Shown here piece after piece: positions 1-6,646 of a DNA stretch of 7,101 bases (its first letter is position 1; each line of letters begins with the position of its first letter). The stretch spans positions 1 to 7,101 of the forward strand of contig JANXVS010000522.1 in the NCBI GenBank assembly GCA_025351555.1, given 5' to 3'. A model generated the notes under the pieces. That model ran no database searches, had not been told where the DNA came from, and was given only the letters and a program-made list of their open reading frames with translations. The stretch is from Pseudomonadota bacterium. Lineage in GTDB: Bacteria > Pseudomonadota > Gammaproteobacteria > Xanthomonadales > Rhodanobacteraceae. Position numbers and translations under genes: made by a program.

Positions 1-1358
1 GCACGCGCGCGGCGCTCAATCGCTCGCTGGGCGGCGCCGACCGCGCCCAGAACGAAACCCAACTCGTGGCGACACTGCAAAAGCTCGCACCCGATGCACT
101 CAAGCAACAGGCGGCCTCGCTAGCGCCCGGCGATGCGCTGCAGCCCTGGCTGAATCAGGCCTTGCACAAGAACGGCCAGGCCCTGCCTCTGGTGGTGCTG
201 CGGCCGAATCAGCCGGTCGGCACCCTGAGGCCCGATCAGAACAACGACATGCAGCGCGAAGGTTATCGCCCGGCCCACATGATTGGATTGCTGCTGCCGG
301 GCGATGGCGCGCTCAAGGCGGTGTCGCAGGCCGTACGCGATGGTTTTCTCGCCGCATACTTTGCCGATAAAAATCCACAACGCGCACAAGTGCGCATTTA
401 CGATTCCAGCGGCTCGGCGCAGGATGCAGCCACCGCCTACGCCAAGGCGGTCGACGACGGCGCCGATCACATCGTCGGCCCGCTCACCCGCGATGCGGTT
501 TCCGCCGTGTTTGCCCAAGGCCGGCTCGCCGTGCCGGTGCTGGCGCTGAACCAGCCAGAACATGGCGAAACGCCACCACCGGGCAGCGCCGCATTCGGTT
601 TGGCGCCCGACACTGAAGCCGCGCAGGCCGCCGAGCACATGCTCGAACGCGGCCTCACGCGCGCGGTCATCGTTACTGCGACCAACGACTGGGCCGAGCG
701 CGCCGCGCTGGCTTTTCGCGCGCAATTTGAGAGCCGCAATGGCCAGATCCTGAGCGACTCGCGCGTGGCCGACAAGGAAGTAAATTTTTCCACGATGCTG
801 CATCAGGCACTGGCCGACGTGACGGCGAACAAGAACGCGCCAATGTTGCCCGGTGCGGCGGCGCCGCCATCCGTCGCTGCCAGCGAGAATGATGTCGGCA
901 TTTTTATCAGCATGCGTCCGCAACAGGCGCGGCTGTTGCTGCCGCAGATCAAGCTGGCTGGCTACAACGGCGTGCCGGTATTCGCCACGTCGCACATCTA
1001 CGCCGGCGACTACAATCCCGGTCTGGACCGCGATCTGGACGGTGTGGAATTCTGCGACGTGCCGTGGCTGTTCGATGCGGCGCCGGGCCTGCCGAAACAC
1101 AGCGAGATTGCGCGCGTGTTGGATTCGGCGCGCGGCGCCGGATCGCGCCTGTTCGCGATGGGCTTGGATGCGTATGCGCTGCTGCCTTACCTGGATTGGA
1201 TGTCGCAGCACCACGACAGCTATGTGGCCGGCGCCACCGGTCAACTGGCCGAAGACAATCTCGGTCGCATCCAGCGCCTTTTGATCTGGGCGCAGTTCAA
1301 CAATGGCGCCGCACATCCGATCAACGGCGGCCTGTCGATGAGTGCCGCGCCGCAGTGA
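1..1358 (+). CDS. lpoA: LpoA-like penicillin-binding protein activator (LppC family), 5' end cut by the window
   Basis: Outer-membrane lipoprotein that reaches through the periplasm to activate the peptidoglycan synthase PBP1A (family knowledge). The frame is open from position 3, so a GTG at 66 is internal and the lipoprotein signal and most of the N-terminal TPR-like domain lie upstream, outside the window. The visible N-terminal end resembles the TPR domain ('LQKLAPDALKQQA'). A linker precedes a C-terminal domain with the type-1 periplasmic-binding-protein fold. Its landmarks are 'IGLLLPGDGAL' (from about 282), 'VRDGFLAAYF', 'VGPLTRDAV' (about 474-500), 'PVFATSHIYAG' (about 975-1005), 'DLDGVEFCDVPWL' and 'GATGQL'. 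These match LpoA along the whole domain. A Pro/Ala/Asn-rich stretch at about 828-890 looks like an added surface loop. The TGA overlaps the yraN GTG, which suggests translational coupling. A full-length reading frame on the opposite strand is treated as a shadow. Confidence 0.9.
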   Translation, partial: TRAALNRSLGGADRAQNETQLVATLQKLAPDALKQQAASLAPGDALQPWLNQALHKNGQALPLVVLRPNQPVGTLRPDQNNDMQREGYRPAHMIGLLLPGDGALKAVSQAVRDGFLAAYFADKNPQRAQVRIYDSSGSAQDAATAYAKAVDDGADHIVGPLTRDAVSAVFAQGRLAVPVLALNQPEHGETPPPGSAAFGLAPDTEAAQAAEHMLERGLTRAVIVTATNDWAERAALAFRAQFESRNGQILSDSRVADKEVNFSTMLHQALADVTANKNAPMLPGAAAPPSVAASENDVGIFISMRPQQARLLLPQIKLAGYNGVPVFATSHIYAGDYNPGLDRDLDGVEFCDVPWLFDAAPGLPKHSEIARVLDSARGAGSRLFAMGLDAYALLPYLDWMSQHHDSYVAGATGQLAEDNLGRIQRLLIWAQFNNGAAHPINGGLSMSAAPQ

Positions 1359-1768
1359 CACGGGTAACTCGCGATATTGGTATACTTTGGGAAAATGCCG
1401 CGTTATCGCATCTGCGCCAGGCCGGGCTGCAACCGCTCGCGCGCAACTACAGCAGTCGCTATGGCGAGATTGACCTGATCATGTTGGATAAGAGCGGGTT
1501 GAATAAGATCGGGCTTGACCACAGCGCGCGCGGGCACGACAGCGTCGTGTTTGTCGAGGTACGCTACCGCAATGCGAACGCGCGCGGTGATGGCTTGGCC
1601 TCGGTAGGCCCGGCCAAGCGCACGAAACTCATTCGCACCGCTGCGGTCTACCTGCAGGCGCATCCAAAGCTGACAGGAAAGCCCTGCCGCTTTGATGTCG
1701 TCAGCTGCAGCGGCACGCCTGAATGTCCCAGCTTCGACTGGATCCGCGCCGCTTTTGACGCCTTCTGA
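1355..1768 (+). CDS. yraN: YraN family (UPF0102) nuclease-fold protein
   Basis: Small protein of the UPF0102 family, with a predicted restriction-endonuclease-like fold; its cellular role is not firmly established. I chose the GTG at 1355, which overlaps the lpoA stop as GTGA and gives 137 residues, close to the family's usual length. No other in-frame start codon lies before the conserved core; the next ATG is at 1481. Family landmarks are 'ENAALSHL' (13-20), 'LARNYSSRYGEIDLI' (28-42, with E38 and D40), 'VVFVEVRYR' (64-72, with E68), 'GLASVGPAKRTKLIRTA' and 'PCRFDVV', ending in 'FDWIRAAFDAF'. The E-I-D and E-V-R residues correspond to the putative metal-binding nuclease core. The loop between residues 45 and 62 is longer than usual and contains an imperfect 15-bp duplication (DKSGL/NKIGL). 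No clear Shine-Dalgarno is seen, so expression probably depends on coupling to lpoA. Confidence 0.88.
   Translation: MTRVTRDIGILWENAALSHLRQAGLQPLARNYSSRYGEIDLIMLDKSGLNKIGLDHSARGHDSVVFVEVRYRNANARGDGLASVGPAKRTKLIRTAAVYLQAHPKLTGKPCRFDVVSCSGTPECPSFDWIRAAFDAF
1378..1386 (+). promoter_or_regulatory. Possible extended -10 promoter element inside yraN
   Basis: The sequence TGGTATACT fits an extended -10 (TG-n-TATACT, one mismatch to TATAAT) and stands out as AT-rich in a GC-rich stretch. A GTGACA at 1355-1360 resembles a -35 box, but the spacing of 20 nt is long; extended -10 promoters can work with a poor -35. If used, transcription would begin inside yraN, so only dolP would be produced intact. 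This is a pattern match only and could be chance. Confidence 0.28.
1487..1516 (+). repeat. Imperfect 15-bp tandem duplication within yraN
   Basis: Two adjacent in-frame 15-bp units, 1487-1501 and 1502-1516, agree at 11 of 15 positions (shared ATAAG and GGG blocks). They encode DKSGL and NKIGL. They lie in the loop between the conserved GEIDLI and VVFVEVRYR strands of YraN, where the family normally has only a short turn, so the duplication explains part of the longer loop. Confidence 0.5.
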
Positions 1769-1784
1769 GTAATCAATAACGAAG

Positions 1785-2372
1785 ATGAAACTACGCACAA
1801 AAATACTGATGCTGCTGCTCGCGCTGCCGCTATTGCACGGCTGTTTCGCCGTGATCGCCGGTGGCGCTGCGGGTGCGGGCGCCGCGCATGATCGCCGCAG
1901 CTTTCATACCGTCGTGGACGATCGCAATATCCAGCTGACGGCGCTGAACCTGATCAATCGCGAAAAGGCTCTCGTGCGCGATGATAATCGCGTCAAGATC
2001 GTGGTCTACAACGGCGTGATGCTGCTTTGTGGACAAGTGCGCAGTACTGAACTCAAGCAGCGCGCGCAAGCGATCGCACAGAATGTGCAGGGCGTCACCC
2101 GCCTGGTCAATGAACTGGAAATCACCGATGAGCCACAAGGCTTCTGGCGCCGGCGTCGCGACAATGTGCTGTCGGCACGGGTCAAGACCGCCTTGCTCGA
2201 TATCACCAGCATGCCGGGCTTTGATCCGACCCGAGTCAACGTCACCGCCGCACACCACGTGGTTTATCTGATGGGCCTGGTCAGCCACGAAGAGTCCGAC
2301 GCGGTGACCGATGTCGCGCGTGACGTCAACGGCGTGGAAAAAGTCGTGAAGGTGTTCGAGTATACGGATTAG
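1785..2372 (+). CDS. dolP: DolP (YraP)-like outer-membrane lipoprotein with two BON domains
   Basis: Periplasm-facing lipoprotein that in E. coli locates to the division site and supports outer-membrane integrity and BAM function (family knowledge). The 195 residues begin with a lipoprotein signal: KLRTK, a Leu-rich core, then lipobox LHGC with the lipidated Cys at 20. Residue +2 is Phe, not Asp, so sorting to the outer membrane is expected. A Gly/Ala stretch 'AGGAAGAGAA' and 'DRRSFHTVVDD' precede BON domain 1 (about 46-113: 'VKIVVYNGVMLLCGQV', 'AQNVQGVTRLVNEL'). BON domain 2 is about 125-193 ('SARVKTALL', 'VYLMGLVSHEE', 'VNGVEKVVKVFEY'). The order and spacing match E. coli DolP (191 residues) throughout. 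It starts 16 nt after yraN with only a weak GAAG-like Shine-Dalgarno very close to the ATG. E. coli has diaA between yraN and dolP; it is absent here. Confidence 0.92.
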   Translation: MKLRTKILMLLLALPLLHGCFAVIAGGAAGAGAAHDRRSFHTVVDDRNIQLTALNLINREKALVRDDNRVKIVVYNGVMLLCGQVRSTELKQRAQAIAQNVQGVTRLVNELEITDEPQGFWRRRRDNVLSARVKTALLDITSMPGFDPTRVNVTAAHHVVYLMGLVSHEESDAVTDVARDVNGVEKVVKVFEYTD

Positions 2373-2382
2373 AAGCGAGGGG

Positions 2383-2399
2383 CCGGCACTCCCTGCCGG
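2383..2399. terminator. GC-rich hairpin in the convergent dolP/pgpA gap; possible bidirectional terminator or REP-like palindrome
   Basis: A 6-bp perfect stem, CCGGCA (2383-2388) with TGCCGG (2394-2399), closes a 5-nt loop (CTCCC). An outer stem GGCCG (2381-2385) with CGGCC (2405-2409) could compete with it. The hairpin fills most of the 46-nt gap between two convergent genes, where a terminator is expected. Neither strand has a T-run after the stem, so it is not a classical intrinsic terminator. The flank read on the minus strand, GTCATCCCGGCAGGGA, resembles the ends of common proteobacterial extragenic palindromes. Confidence 0.4.
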
Positions 2400-2418
2400 G
2401 ATGACGGCCTAGCGAAAC

Positions 2419-2910
2419 TTAGCCAGCGATTCGCATCACGAATGCAAGCACCATCGCCGCATATCCGCCGGCAATGACATCATCCAGCATCACGCCAAAC
2501 CCGCCTCCGACTTTGCGATCCGCCCACGACACCGGCCACGGCTTGCAGATGTCGAAAATGCGGAAAAGTATAAAACTCGCAAAAATCCATACCCAACCGC
2601 GCGGCAGCCACAACAACGGCGCTAGCGCTATCCACTGACCGACGAATTCATCCCAGACGACCGCAACGGGGTCTTCGACTCGCAACGTGCGAATTGCAAA
2701 ACCGCAGGCCCAGACGCCGAGCGCGAATGCCAGCACGATCGCGGCAAGGTACCCGATCAGCGGCAATTCGCGCAGCAGCAACCATGGCAGCAGCGCAGCC
2801 AGTGAGCCGGCCGTACCTGGCGCCACGGGACTCAGGCCCGAGCCGAAGCCGCAAGCAATCCAGCCGATCGGATGACGAAGCAACTCGCGCTGGTCAGAAC
2901 CTGAACTCAT
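2419..2910 (-). CDS. pgpA: Phosphatidylglycerophosphatase A
   Basis: Inner-membrane phosphatase that removes the phosphate from phosphatidylglycerophosphate to give phosphatidylglycerol, a major membrane lipid and cardiolipin precursor. I chose the ATG at 2910, which shares its A with the thiL stop (TGATG) and has GGGAG upstream; this gives 163 residues. A TTG at 2928 would add six residues but looks less likely. Landmarks are 'CGFGSGLSPVAPGTAGSL' (20-37), 'WDEFVGQW' (86-93), 'FRIFDICKPWP' (116-126), 'DRKVGGGFGVMLDD' (131-144) and 'AGGYAA'. These acidic and Gly-rich motifs are the conserved core of PgpA. Three to four hydrophobic membrane segments can be seen (about 37-48, 52-72, 91-115 and 145-160). 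It is the last gene of the right-hand operon, as in the E. coli nusB-thiL-pgpA order. Confidence 0.95.
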   Translation of the reverse strand: MSSGSDQRELLRHPIGWIACGFGSGLSPVAPGTAGSLAALLPWLLLRELPLIGYLAAIVLAFALGVWACGFAIRTLRVEDPVAVVWDEFVGQWIALAPLLWLPRGWVWIFASFILFRIFDICKPWPVSWADRKVGGGFGVMLDDVIAGGYAAMVLAFVMRIAG

Positions 2911-3893
2911 CACACGAAATGCTCCCAACCTGATCGCGGGATCACTACCGGACTGCCGGCGCCATCACACACACGCACGCCTGGCTCGGCGACGATCCGA
3001 CCGATGCACGTCGCGTCGCAGCCGCCGCGCGCCAGATCGCCGAGCAGCGACGAGGCGTCGGCTTCCGCAGCCGTGAAGCACAATTCGTAGTCGTCGCCGC
3101 CGGCCACCTGGAAGGCGCGCCGCGTGCCGACGTCAAACAGATTCAGGAGCGCCGATGAACTCGGCAGCGATTCGATATCGATCTCCGCGCCGACTGCGCT
3201 CGCGCTGCAAATGTGGCTGAGATCGGCGACGAATCCATCGGAAATATCGATACATGCACTGGCGCGACCGCGTAGCGCCAGTCCTTGCGCGACGCGCGGC
3301 GTCGGCCGGTTGAGGCGTTCGATCAACGTCTCGCGAGAACCCAGCGGTGCGGACAGCAAACGATCCACCTCACCGTTGTTCTTGTTCAGACAGCGCAAGC
3401 CCGCTGCGGCATCGCCGAGCGTGCCGGTAACGAACACCGCATCGCCCACGCGCGCGCCGCTGCGCAACAATGCGGCGCCATCCGGCACGAAGCCATGCAC
3501 CGTCACGGTGATACTGAGCGGACCTTGCGTGGTGTCGCCACCGACCAGGGCCAGCTTGAATTCGCGTGCGAGCGCAGCGAACCCATCGGCAAAATCACCA
3601 ACCCAGCGCAGATCGGCTTGCGGGAGCGTCAACGCCAGTGTCGCCCAGGCCGGCGTTGCGCCCATCGCGGCCAGATCAGAGAGATTGACGGCAAGCGACT
3701 TCCAGCCAATGTCGTACGCTTTTGTGCTTTGTGGAAAATGCACGCCAGCAACCAGTGTATCGGTACTGACCGCCAGCAACTGGCCTGACGGCACCGCAAG
3801 GACTGCCGCGTCATCGCCGATGCCGAGCCGCACGTCTTCGCGCGCGATGGCGCAGCGACCGCGGATCAGGGCGATAAGATCGAATTCGGCCAC
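2910..3893 (-). CDS. thiL: Thiamine-monophosphate kinase
   Basis: Cytosolic kinase that phosphorylates thiamine monophosphate with ATP to give the cofactor thiamine pyrophosphate. I place the start at the GTG at 3893, two bases after the nusB stop. This gives 327 residues, starting 'VAEFDLI' like the family's usual 'EFxLI' N-terminus (E. coli ThiL is about 325 residues). A GTG at 3935 would extend it by 14 residues into nusB. Motifs in order are GIGDDAAVL (24-32), STDTLVAGVHF (43-53), NLSDLAAMGA (70-79), VGGDTTQGPLS (117-127), the Gly-rich VTGTLGDAAAG (155-165), IDISDG (215-220) and AGGDDYELCF (264-273). These are the Mg/ATP- and substrate-binding Asp clusters of the PurM-like ATP-binding fold. 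No truncation is seen. The stop overlaps the pgpA ATG, so translation is likely coupled. Confidence 0.95.
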   Translation of the reverse strand: MAEFDLIALIRGRCAIAREDVRLGIGDDAAVLAVPSGQLLAVSTDTLVAGVHFPQSTKAYDIGWKSLAVNLSDLAAMGATPAWATLALTLPQADLRWVGDFADGFAALAREFKLALVGGDTTQGPLSITVTVHGFVPDGAALLRSGARVGDAVFVTGTLGDAAAGLRCLNKNNGEVDRLLSAPLGSRETLIERLNRPTPRVAQGLALRGRASACIDISDGFVADLSHICSASAVGAEIDIESLPSSSALLNLFDVGTRRAFQVAGGDDYELCFTAAEADASSLLGDLARGGCDATCIGRIVAEPGVRVCDGAGSPVVIPRSGWEHFV

Positions 3894-3895
3894 AG

Positions 3896-4360
3896 TCAGC
3901 CGCGAGTAGAGGCGCGCGACTCCGCTGCCCGCCACTCCTTCGCCGCCTTGTCCAGCACGCCATTGACGTAGGTGTGGCCGTGCTCCGCACCGAATCGCTT
4001 GGCAACCTCGATCGCTTCGTTGAGCACGACACGGTAGGGCACATCGAGGCGGTGGCGCAGTTCGTAGGCAGCCAGGCGCAGCACGGCGCGTTCGATTGGA
4101 TCGACCTGGGCAACGTCACGGTCAAGGAACGGGGCGAGCGCGGCGTCGAGATCGGCGCAATTTTTCTCCACACCGCGCAAGAGGCCTTCGAAGTAGCCCA
4201 GATCGGCGATCTCCATATCCTGCTCGTGGCGGAATTCCTCGATCACATGTTCAATCGTGTTACCGCTTATTTGCCAGGCATAGATCGCCTGCAGCGCGCG
4301 GCGGCGAGCGCGCGAGCGCGCGGCAAGGTCGATACCATCGGAACGGCGATGTTGAGTCAT
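3896..4360 (-). CDS. nusB: Transcription antitermination factor NusB
   Basis: All-helical RNA-binding protein that with NusE (S10) binds boxA in rRNA leader transcripts and prevents premature termination. The protein has 154 residues, slightly longer than E. coli NusB (139). The N-terminal Arg-rich helix '[16 protein letters not shown]' (14-29) is the usual RNA-contact region. Further family motifs are 'YFEGLLRGV' (56-64), '[15 protein letters not shown]' (87-101), '[14 protein letters not shown]' (111-124) and 'YVNGVLDK' (131-138). The ATG overlaps the ribH stop (ATGA), and a good Shine-Dalgarno (AAAGGT) lies six bases upstream inside ribH. The ribH-nusB-thiL-pgpA order is the standard gammaproteobacterial arrangement. 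Confidence 0.95.
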   Translation of the reverse strand: MTQHRRSDGIDLAARSRARRRALQAIYAWQISGNTIEHVIEEFRHEQDMEIADLGYFEGLLRGVEKNCADLDAALAPFLDRDVAQVDPIERAVLRLAAYELRHRLDVPYRVVLNEAIEVAKRFGAEHGHTYVNGVLDKAAKEWRAAESRASTRG

Positions 4361-4914
4361 GATTTACCTTTGCGATCATCCTTGACCGCGAGAGTCAAAA
4401 AGCAGCCATCCTTGTCCGCACTATCAAGCAGCGCACACAAGTCCACAATTTCCAAGGCAGCCGACGCGACGTCTTCGCCCTTGTTGCCATGCGCGCCACC
4501 GGCACGCGCCTGTGCATCGGCATGCTGCTCGACGGCAAGCACGCCGTTGAGTACCGGCACGCCGTGGTCAAGCGCAACTCGCATCAAGCCCTGCGCGCAA
4601 CCGTCAGCAACGTGCTCATAATGCCGCGTATCCCCGCGCACAACGCAACCCAGCGCAACGATGGCGGCGTAGCGGCCGGCGCTGGCCAGCTTCGTCGCAA
4701 CCATCGGGATTTCCCAGGCACCGGGCACGCGCACGACATCGATCGCGTCGTCGTTCACGCCATGCGCGGCAAACGCTCGTCGCGCGCCTTCGATCAGCGC
4801 ATCGACGATGCGCGGATTCCAGCGGCTGGCGACGATGGCGAAGCGCGTCTTGTCATGAACTCGCAGCTCGCCGGAAAAATTGGGCACAGGTAGATCCGTG
4901 GGCTTGCGGTGCAT
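4357..4914 (-). CDS. ribH: 6,7-dimethyl-8-ribityllumazine synthase with a C-terminal extension
   Basis: Condenses 5-amino-6-ribitylaminouracil with 3,4-dihydroxy-2-butanone 4-phosphate to give the lumazine precursor of riboflavin. Members of the family form pentamers or 60-mer capsids. There are 185 residues against the usual 155 or so. Conserved features are '[17 protein letters not shown]' (28-44, ribityl-pyrimidine site), 'VPGAWEIP' (63-70), '[14 protein letters not shown]' (89-102) with H98 at the place of the catalytic His, '[13 protein letters not shown]' (118-130) and '[13 protein letters not shown]' (143-155). The excess length is an N-terminal leader of roughly ten residues and a polar C-terminal tail (about 160-185, ending in DDRKGKS). 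That tail is not part of the conserved fold as I know it. The gene lies 33 nt after ribB, overlaps nusB by ATGA, and has a weak GAG Shine-Dalgarno. Confidence 0.93.
   Translation of the reverse strand: MHRKPTDLPVPNFSGELRVHDKTRFAIVASRWNPRIVDALIEGARRAFAAHGVNDDAIDVVRVPGAWEIPMVATKLASAGRYAAIVALGCVVRGDTRHYEHVADGCAQGLMRVALDHGVPVLNGVLAVEQHADAQARAGGAHGNKGEDVASAALEIVDLCALLDSADKDGCFLTLAVKDDRKGKS
4366..4371 (-). promoter_or_regulatory. nusB ribosome-binding site inside the ribH coding end
   Basis: AAAGGT on the minus strand lies six bases (after the GG pair) before the nusB ATG. It is the clearest Shine-Dalgarno in the operon and confirms the nusB start. It is read by ribosomes as Lys-Gly near the ribH C-terminus (the tail ends KGKS). 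Confidence 0.6.
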
Positions 4915-4947
4915 ACCGCTCAGCTAGTTTACCCGAGCGCGCCCGGA

Positions 4948-6045
4948 TCAGCCCCTGACTTCTTCATAACCCACCACTTCCAGCCCGAACCCCGCCAGGC
5001 CCAGGAAGCGCCTCGCCTTGCCGAGCACGCGTAGCCGGCGCGCGCCGAGGTCGGCAAGAATCTGCGCGCCAACGCCATGGCGTCGCCATTCATGCGCAGC
5101 ATCGGCTTCGCGCGGCGCGTTCAGTTGTCCCAGGCGGTCGAGCGCCGCGGCAGCTTCATCCGGGTCCGTCAGCACCACAACCACACCGCGATCGAGCGCG
5201 GCGACATGCCGCAAGGCATCGGTGACGGAGAGGCCGCCATCGTCGCGCTTCAGATGCAGCACATCGGACAGGGTTTCGCGCACGTGCACGCGCGTGGGTA
5301 CCGGCGCGCCATCATCGACCGTGCCGCGCACCAAGGCAAAATGCGGCAGCTGGGTCAGGGCATCGCGATAGCCGACCAGGCGGAATGGGCCGAATTCGGT
5401 ATCGACATCGCGCTCGAACACGCGCACCACGGTTTTTTCGGTTTCCAGGCGATGGCGGATCAGGTCGGCGATGCTGCCAATCCTCAAGCCGTGTCGATGT
5501 GCGAACTTTTCCAATTGTGGACGCCGCGCCATGGTGCCGTCTTCGGCGAGGATTTCGACCAGTACACCGGCCGGCTCCAGTCCGGCAAGCGCGGCCAGAT
5601 CGCTCGCCGCTTCGGTGTGGCCAGCGCGGGTCAACACGCCGCCCGGCTGCGCGCTGAGCGGGAAGATGTGGCCGGGTTGCACCAGATCACGCGGTTGCGC
5701 ATCGGCGCTCGCCGCAGCGAGGATTGTATGCGCACGATCGTGGGCCGAGATGCCGGTGGTCACGCCCTCGGCGGCCTCGATGGAAATGGTGAAATTGGTA
5801 TGGTGGCGCGAGGCGTTGTCGCTGACCATCGGTGGCAGGCGCAATTGTTCACAACGCCGCTTTGTCAGCGCCAGGCAAATCAGACCACGCGCTTCGCGCG
5901 CCATGAAGTTGATGTCCTCGGGCCGCACTTTTTCCGCCGCCATGATCAGATCGCCTTCGTTTTCGCGATCCTCGTCGTCAACGATCACGACCATGCGGCC
6001 GGCGCGGATTTCGGCGACGATTTCGGGAATGCTGCTGAAACTCAT
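4948..6045 (-). CDS. ribB: 3,4-dihydroxy-2-butanone 4-phosphate synthase fused to a degenerate GTP cyclohydrolase II-like domain (RibBX type)
   Basis: The N-terminal domain (about 1-203) converts ribulose 5-phosphate to 3,4-dihydroxy-2-butanone 4-phosphate, the four-carbon unit used by RibH. Its active-site motifs are intact: '[15 protein letters not shown]' (23-37, acidic Mg2+ loop), '[18 protein letters not shown]' (90-107), '[16 protein letters not shown]' (123-138) and '[11 protein letters not shown]' (140-150). The C-terminal domain (about 206-365) has the GTP cyclohydrolase II outline: '[10 protein letters not shown]', '[10 protein letters not shown]' at about 242-251, '[20 protein letters not shown]' and '[11 protein letters not shown]'. 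However, the three zinc-binding cysteines of RibA are absent: the 'HSECLTGD' and 'RCDCG' motifs read 'HVRETLSD' and 'KRDDGG'. The 'RQEGRGIGL' motif is replaced by 'LTDPDEAAA'. RibA activity is therefore not expected, and a separate ribA should exist elsewhere. Length (365) is like other RibB-RibA fusions. The ATG overlaps the ribE stop (ATGA). Confidence 0.93.
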   Translation of the reverse strand: MSFSSIPEIVAEIRAGRMVVIVDDEDRENEGDLIMAAEKVRPEDINFMAREARGLICLALTKRRCEQLRLPPMVSDNASRHHTNFTISIEAAEGVTTGISAHDRAHTILAAASADAQPRDLVQPGHIFPLSAQPGGVLTRAGHTEAASDLAALAGLEPAGVLVEILAEDGTMARRPQLEKFAHRHGLRIGSIADLIRHRLETEKTVVRVFERDVDTEFGPFRLVGYRDALTQLPHFALVRGTVDDGAPVPTRVHVRETLSDVLHLKRDDGGLSVTDALRHVAALDRGVVVVLTDPDEAAAALDRLGQLNAPREADAAHEWRRHGVGAQILADLGARRLRVLGKARRFLGLAGFGLEVVGYEEVRG

Positions 6046-6641
6046 GTCGTGACACCCGAATGCAACCGTTCAAGATAACGCGCCACCAGATCCACTTCGA
6101 TGTTCACGGCATCACCAACACGTTTGTACTGAAACGTCGTCATTGCCATCGTGTGCGGAATCAGGTTGACGCCGAAACAATTGGCGTCGACGTCGTTGAC
6201 GGTAAGACTGACACCGTCGATGCAGATCGAACCTTTCGCGGCGATATAGCGTGCCAAGGCCGCTGGCACCTCGAATCGCCAGCGTTGGGAGCGCGCGTCG
6301 GACTCGACCGAAACCGCGCGACCAATGCCATCGACGTGGCCGGAAACCAAATGCCCACCAAGCCGATCGGCCAGTCGCAGCGATTTTTCCAGATTGACGC
6401 GATCACCGCTTTTCAGCAGCCCGAGCGTCGTGCACGACAGCGTCTCGACCGAGACATCCGCCGCAAAGCCTGCGCCATCAATCTTGACCGCCGTCAGGCA
6501 TACACCCGACACACAGAGGCTGTCACCGGCAGCAACATCTCCCAGATCAAGCGTTCCAACGTCGATGACCAGGCGGACGTCACCACCGCGCTGCTCTGCG
6601 CGCGCGATGTCTCCAACGGCCTGAATGATTCCGGTAAACAT
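6042..6641 (-). CDS. ribE: Riboflavin synthase, alpha subunit
   Basis: Dismutates two molecules of 6,7-dimethyl-8-ribityllumazine to riboflavin and the pyrimidine substrate of RibH; works as a homotrimer in the cytosol. The gene is called ribC in E. coli. The 199 residues show the internal duplication typical of the family: lumazine-binding domain 1 (1 to about 90) starts '[10 protein letters not shown]' with 'VSGVCLTAV' (44-52), and domain 2 (about 95-187) has '[13 protein letters not shown]' (95-107), '[10 protein letters not shown]' (141-150) and '[11 protein letters not shown]' (160-170). The length is slightly below E. coli RibC (213). The start lies 5 nt after the ribD stop with a GTGAG-like Shine-Dalgarno spanning the ribD end. 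The stop overlaps the ribB ATG. Confidence 0.95.
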   Translation of the reverse strand: MFTGIIQAVGDIARAEQRGGDVRLVIDVGTLDLGDVAAGDSLCVSGVCLTAVKIDGAGFAADVSVETLSCTTLGLLKSGDRVNLEKSLRLADRLGGHLVSGHVDGIGRAVSVESDARSQRWRFEVPAALARYIAAKGSICIDGVSLTVNDVDANCFGVNLIPHTMAMTTFQYKRVGDAVNIEVDLVARYLERLHSGVTT

Positions 6642-6646
6642 CGCTT

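Noticed and set aside
1064..1354. Upstream extension of the yraN frame back to 1064
   Set aside because: This part lies inside lpoA in another frame and has no similarity to UPF0102. The conserved region begins just after the GTG at 1355.
120..1361. 413-codon open frame on the minus strand opposite lpoA
   Set aside because: Composition is rich in Arg, Gln, Ala and His, with no recognisable motif, and it mirrors the codon pattern of the clear LpoA frame. It is a typical antisense shadow in GC-rich DNA.
2911..2928. TTG start for pgpA at 2928, within thiL
   Set aside because: The ATG at 2910 forms a TGATG junction with the thiL stop, has GGGAG upstream and begins close to the usual PgpA N-terminus; TTG is a rare start.
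3124..3909. 261-codon open frame on the plus strand opposite thiL
   Set aside because: Ser/Arg/Pro/Ala-rich translation with no domain; thiL on the other strand is complete with all its motifs.
3894..3935. Upstream GTG start for thiL at 3935, within nusB
   Set aside because: It would add 14 residues not expected from ThiL homologues; the GTG at 3893 gives the normal 'xAEFDLI' beginning and length.
3974..4621. 215-codon plus-strand frame spanning the nusB/ribH junction
   Set aside because: It crosses two well-supported genes on the opposite strand and has no recognisable protein features.
4915..4947. Possible FMN riboswitch before ribH, or upstream of ribB
   Set aside because: The ribB-ribH gap is only 33 nt and ribB overlaps ribE, so there is no room for the FMN aptamer. 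Any such leader would have to lie upstream of ribD, outside the window.
5077..6078. 333-codon open frame on the plus strand opposite ribB
   Set aside because: No family motif and no credible start signal; the opposite strand encodes an intact and well-conserved RibB. The length follows from GC-rich codon bias.
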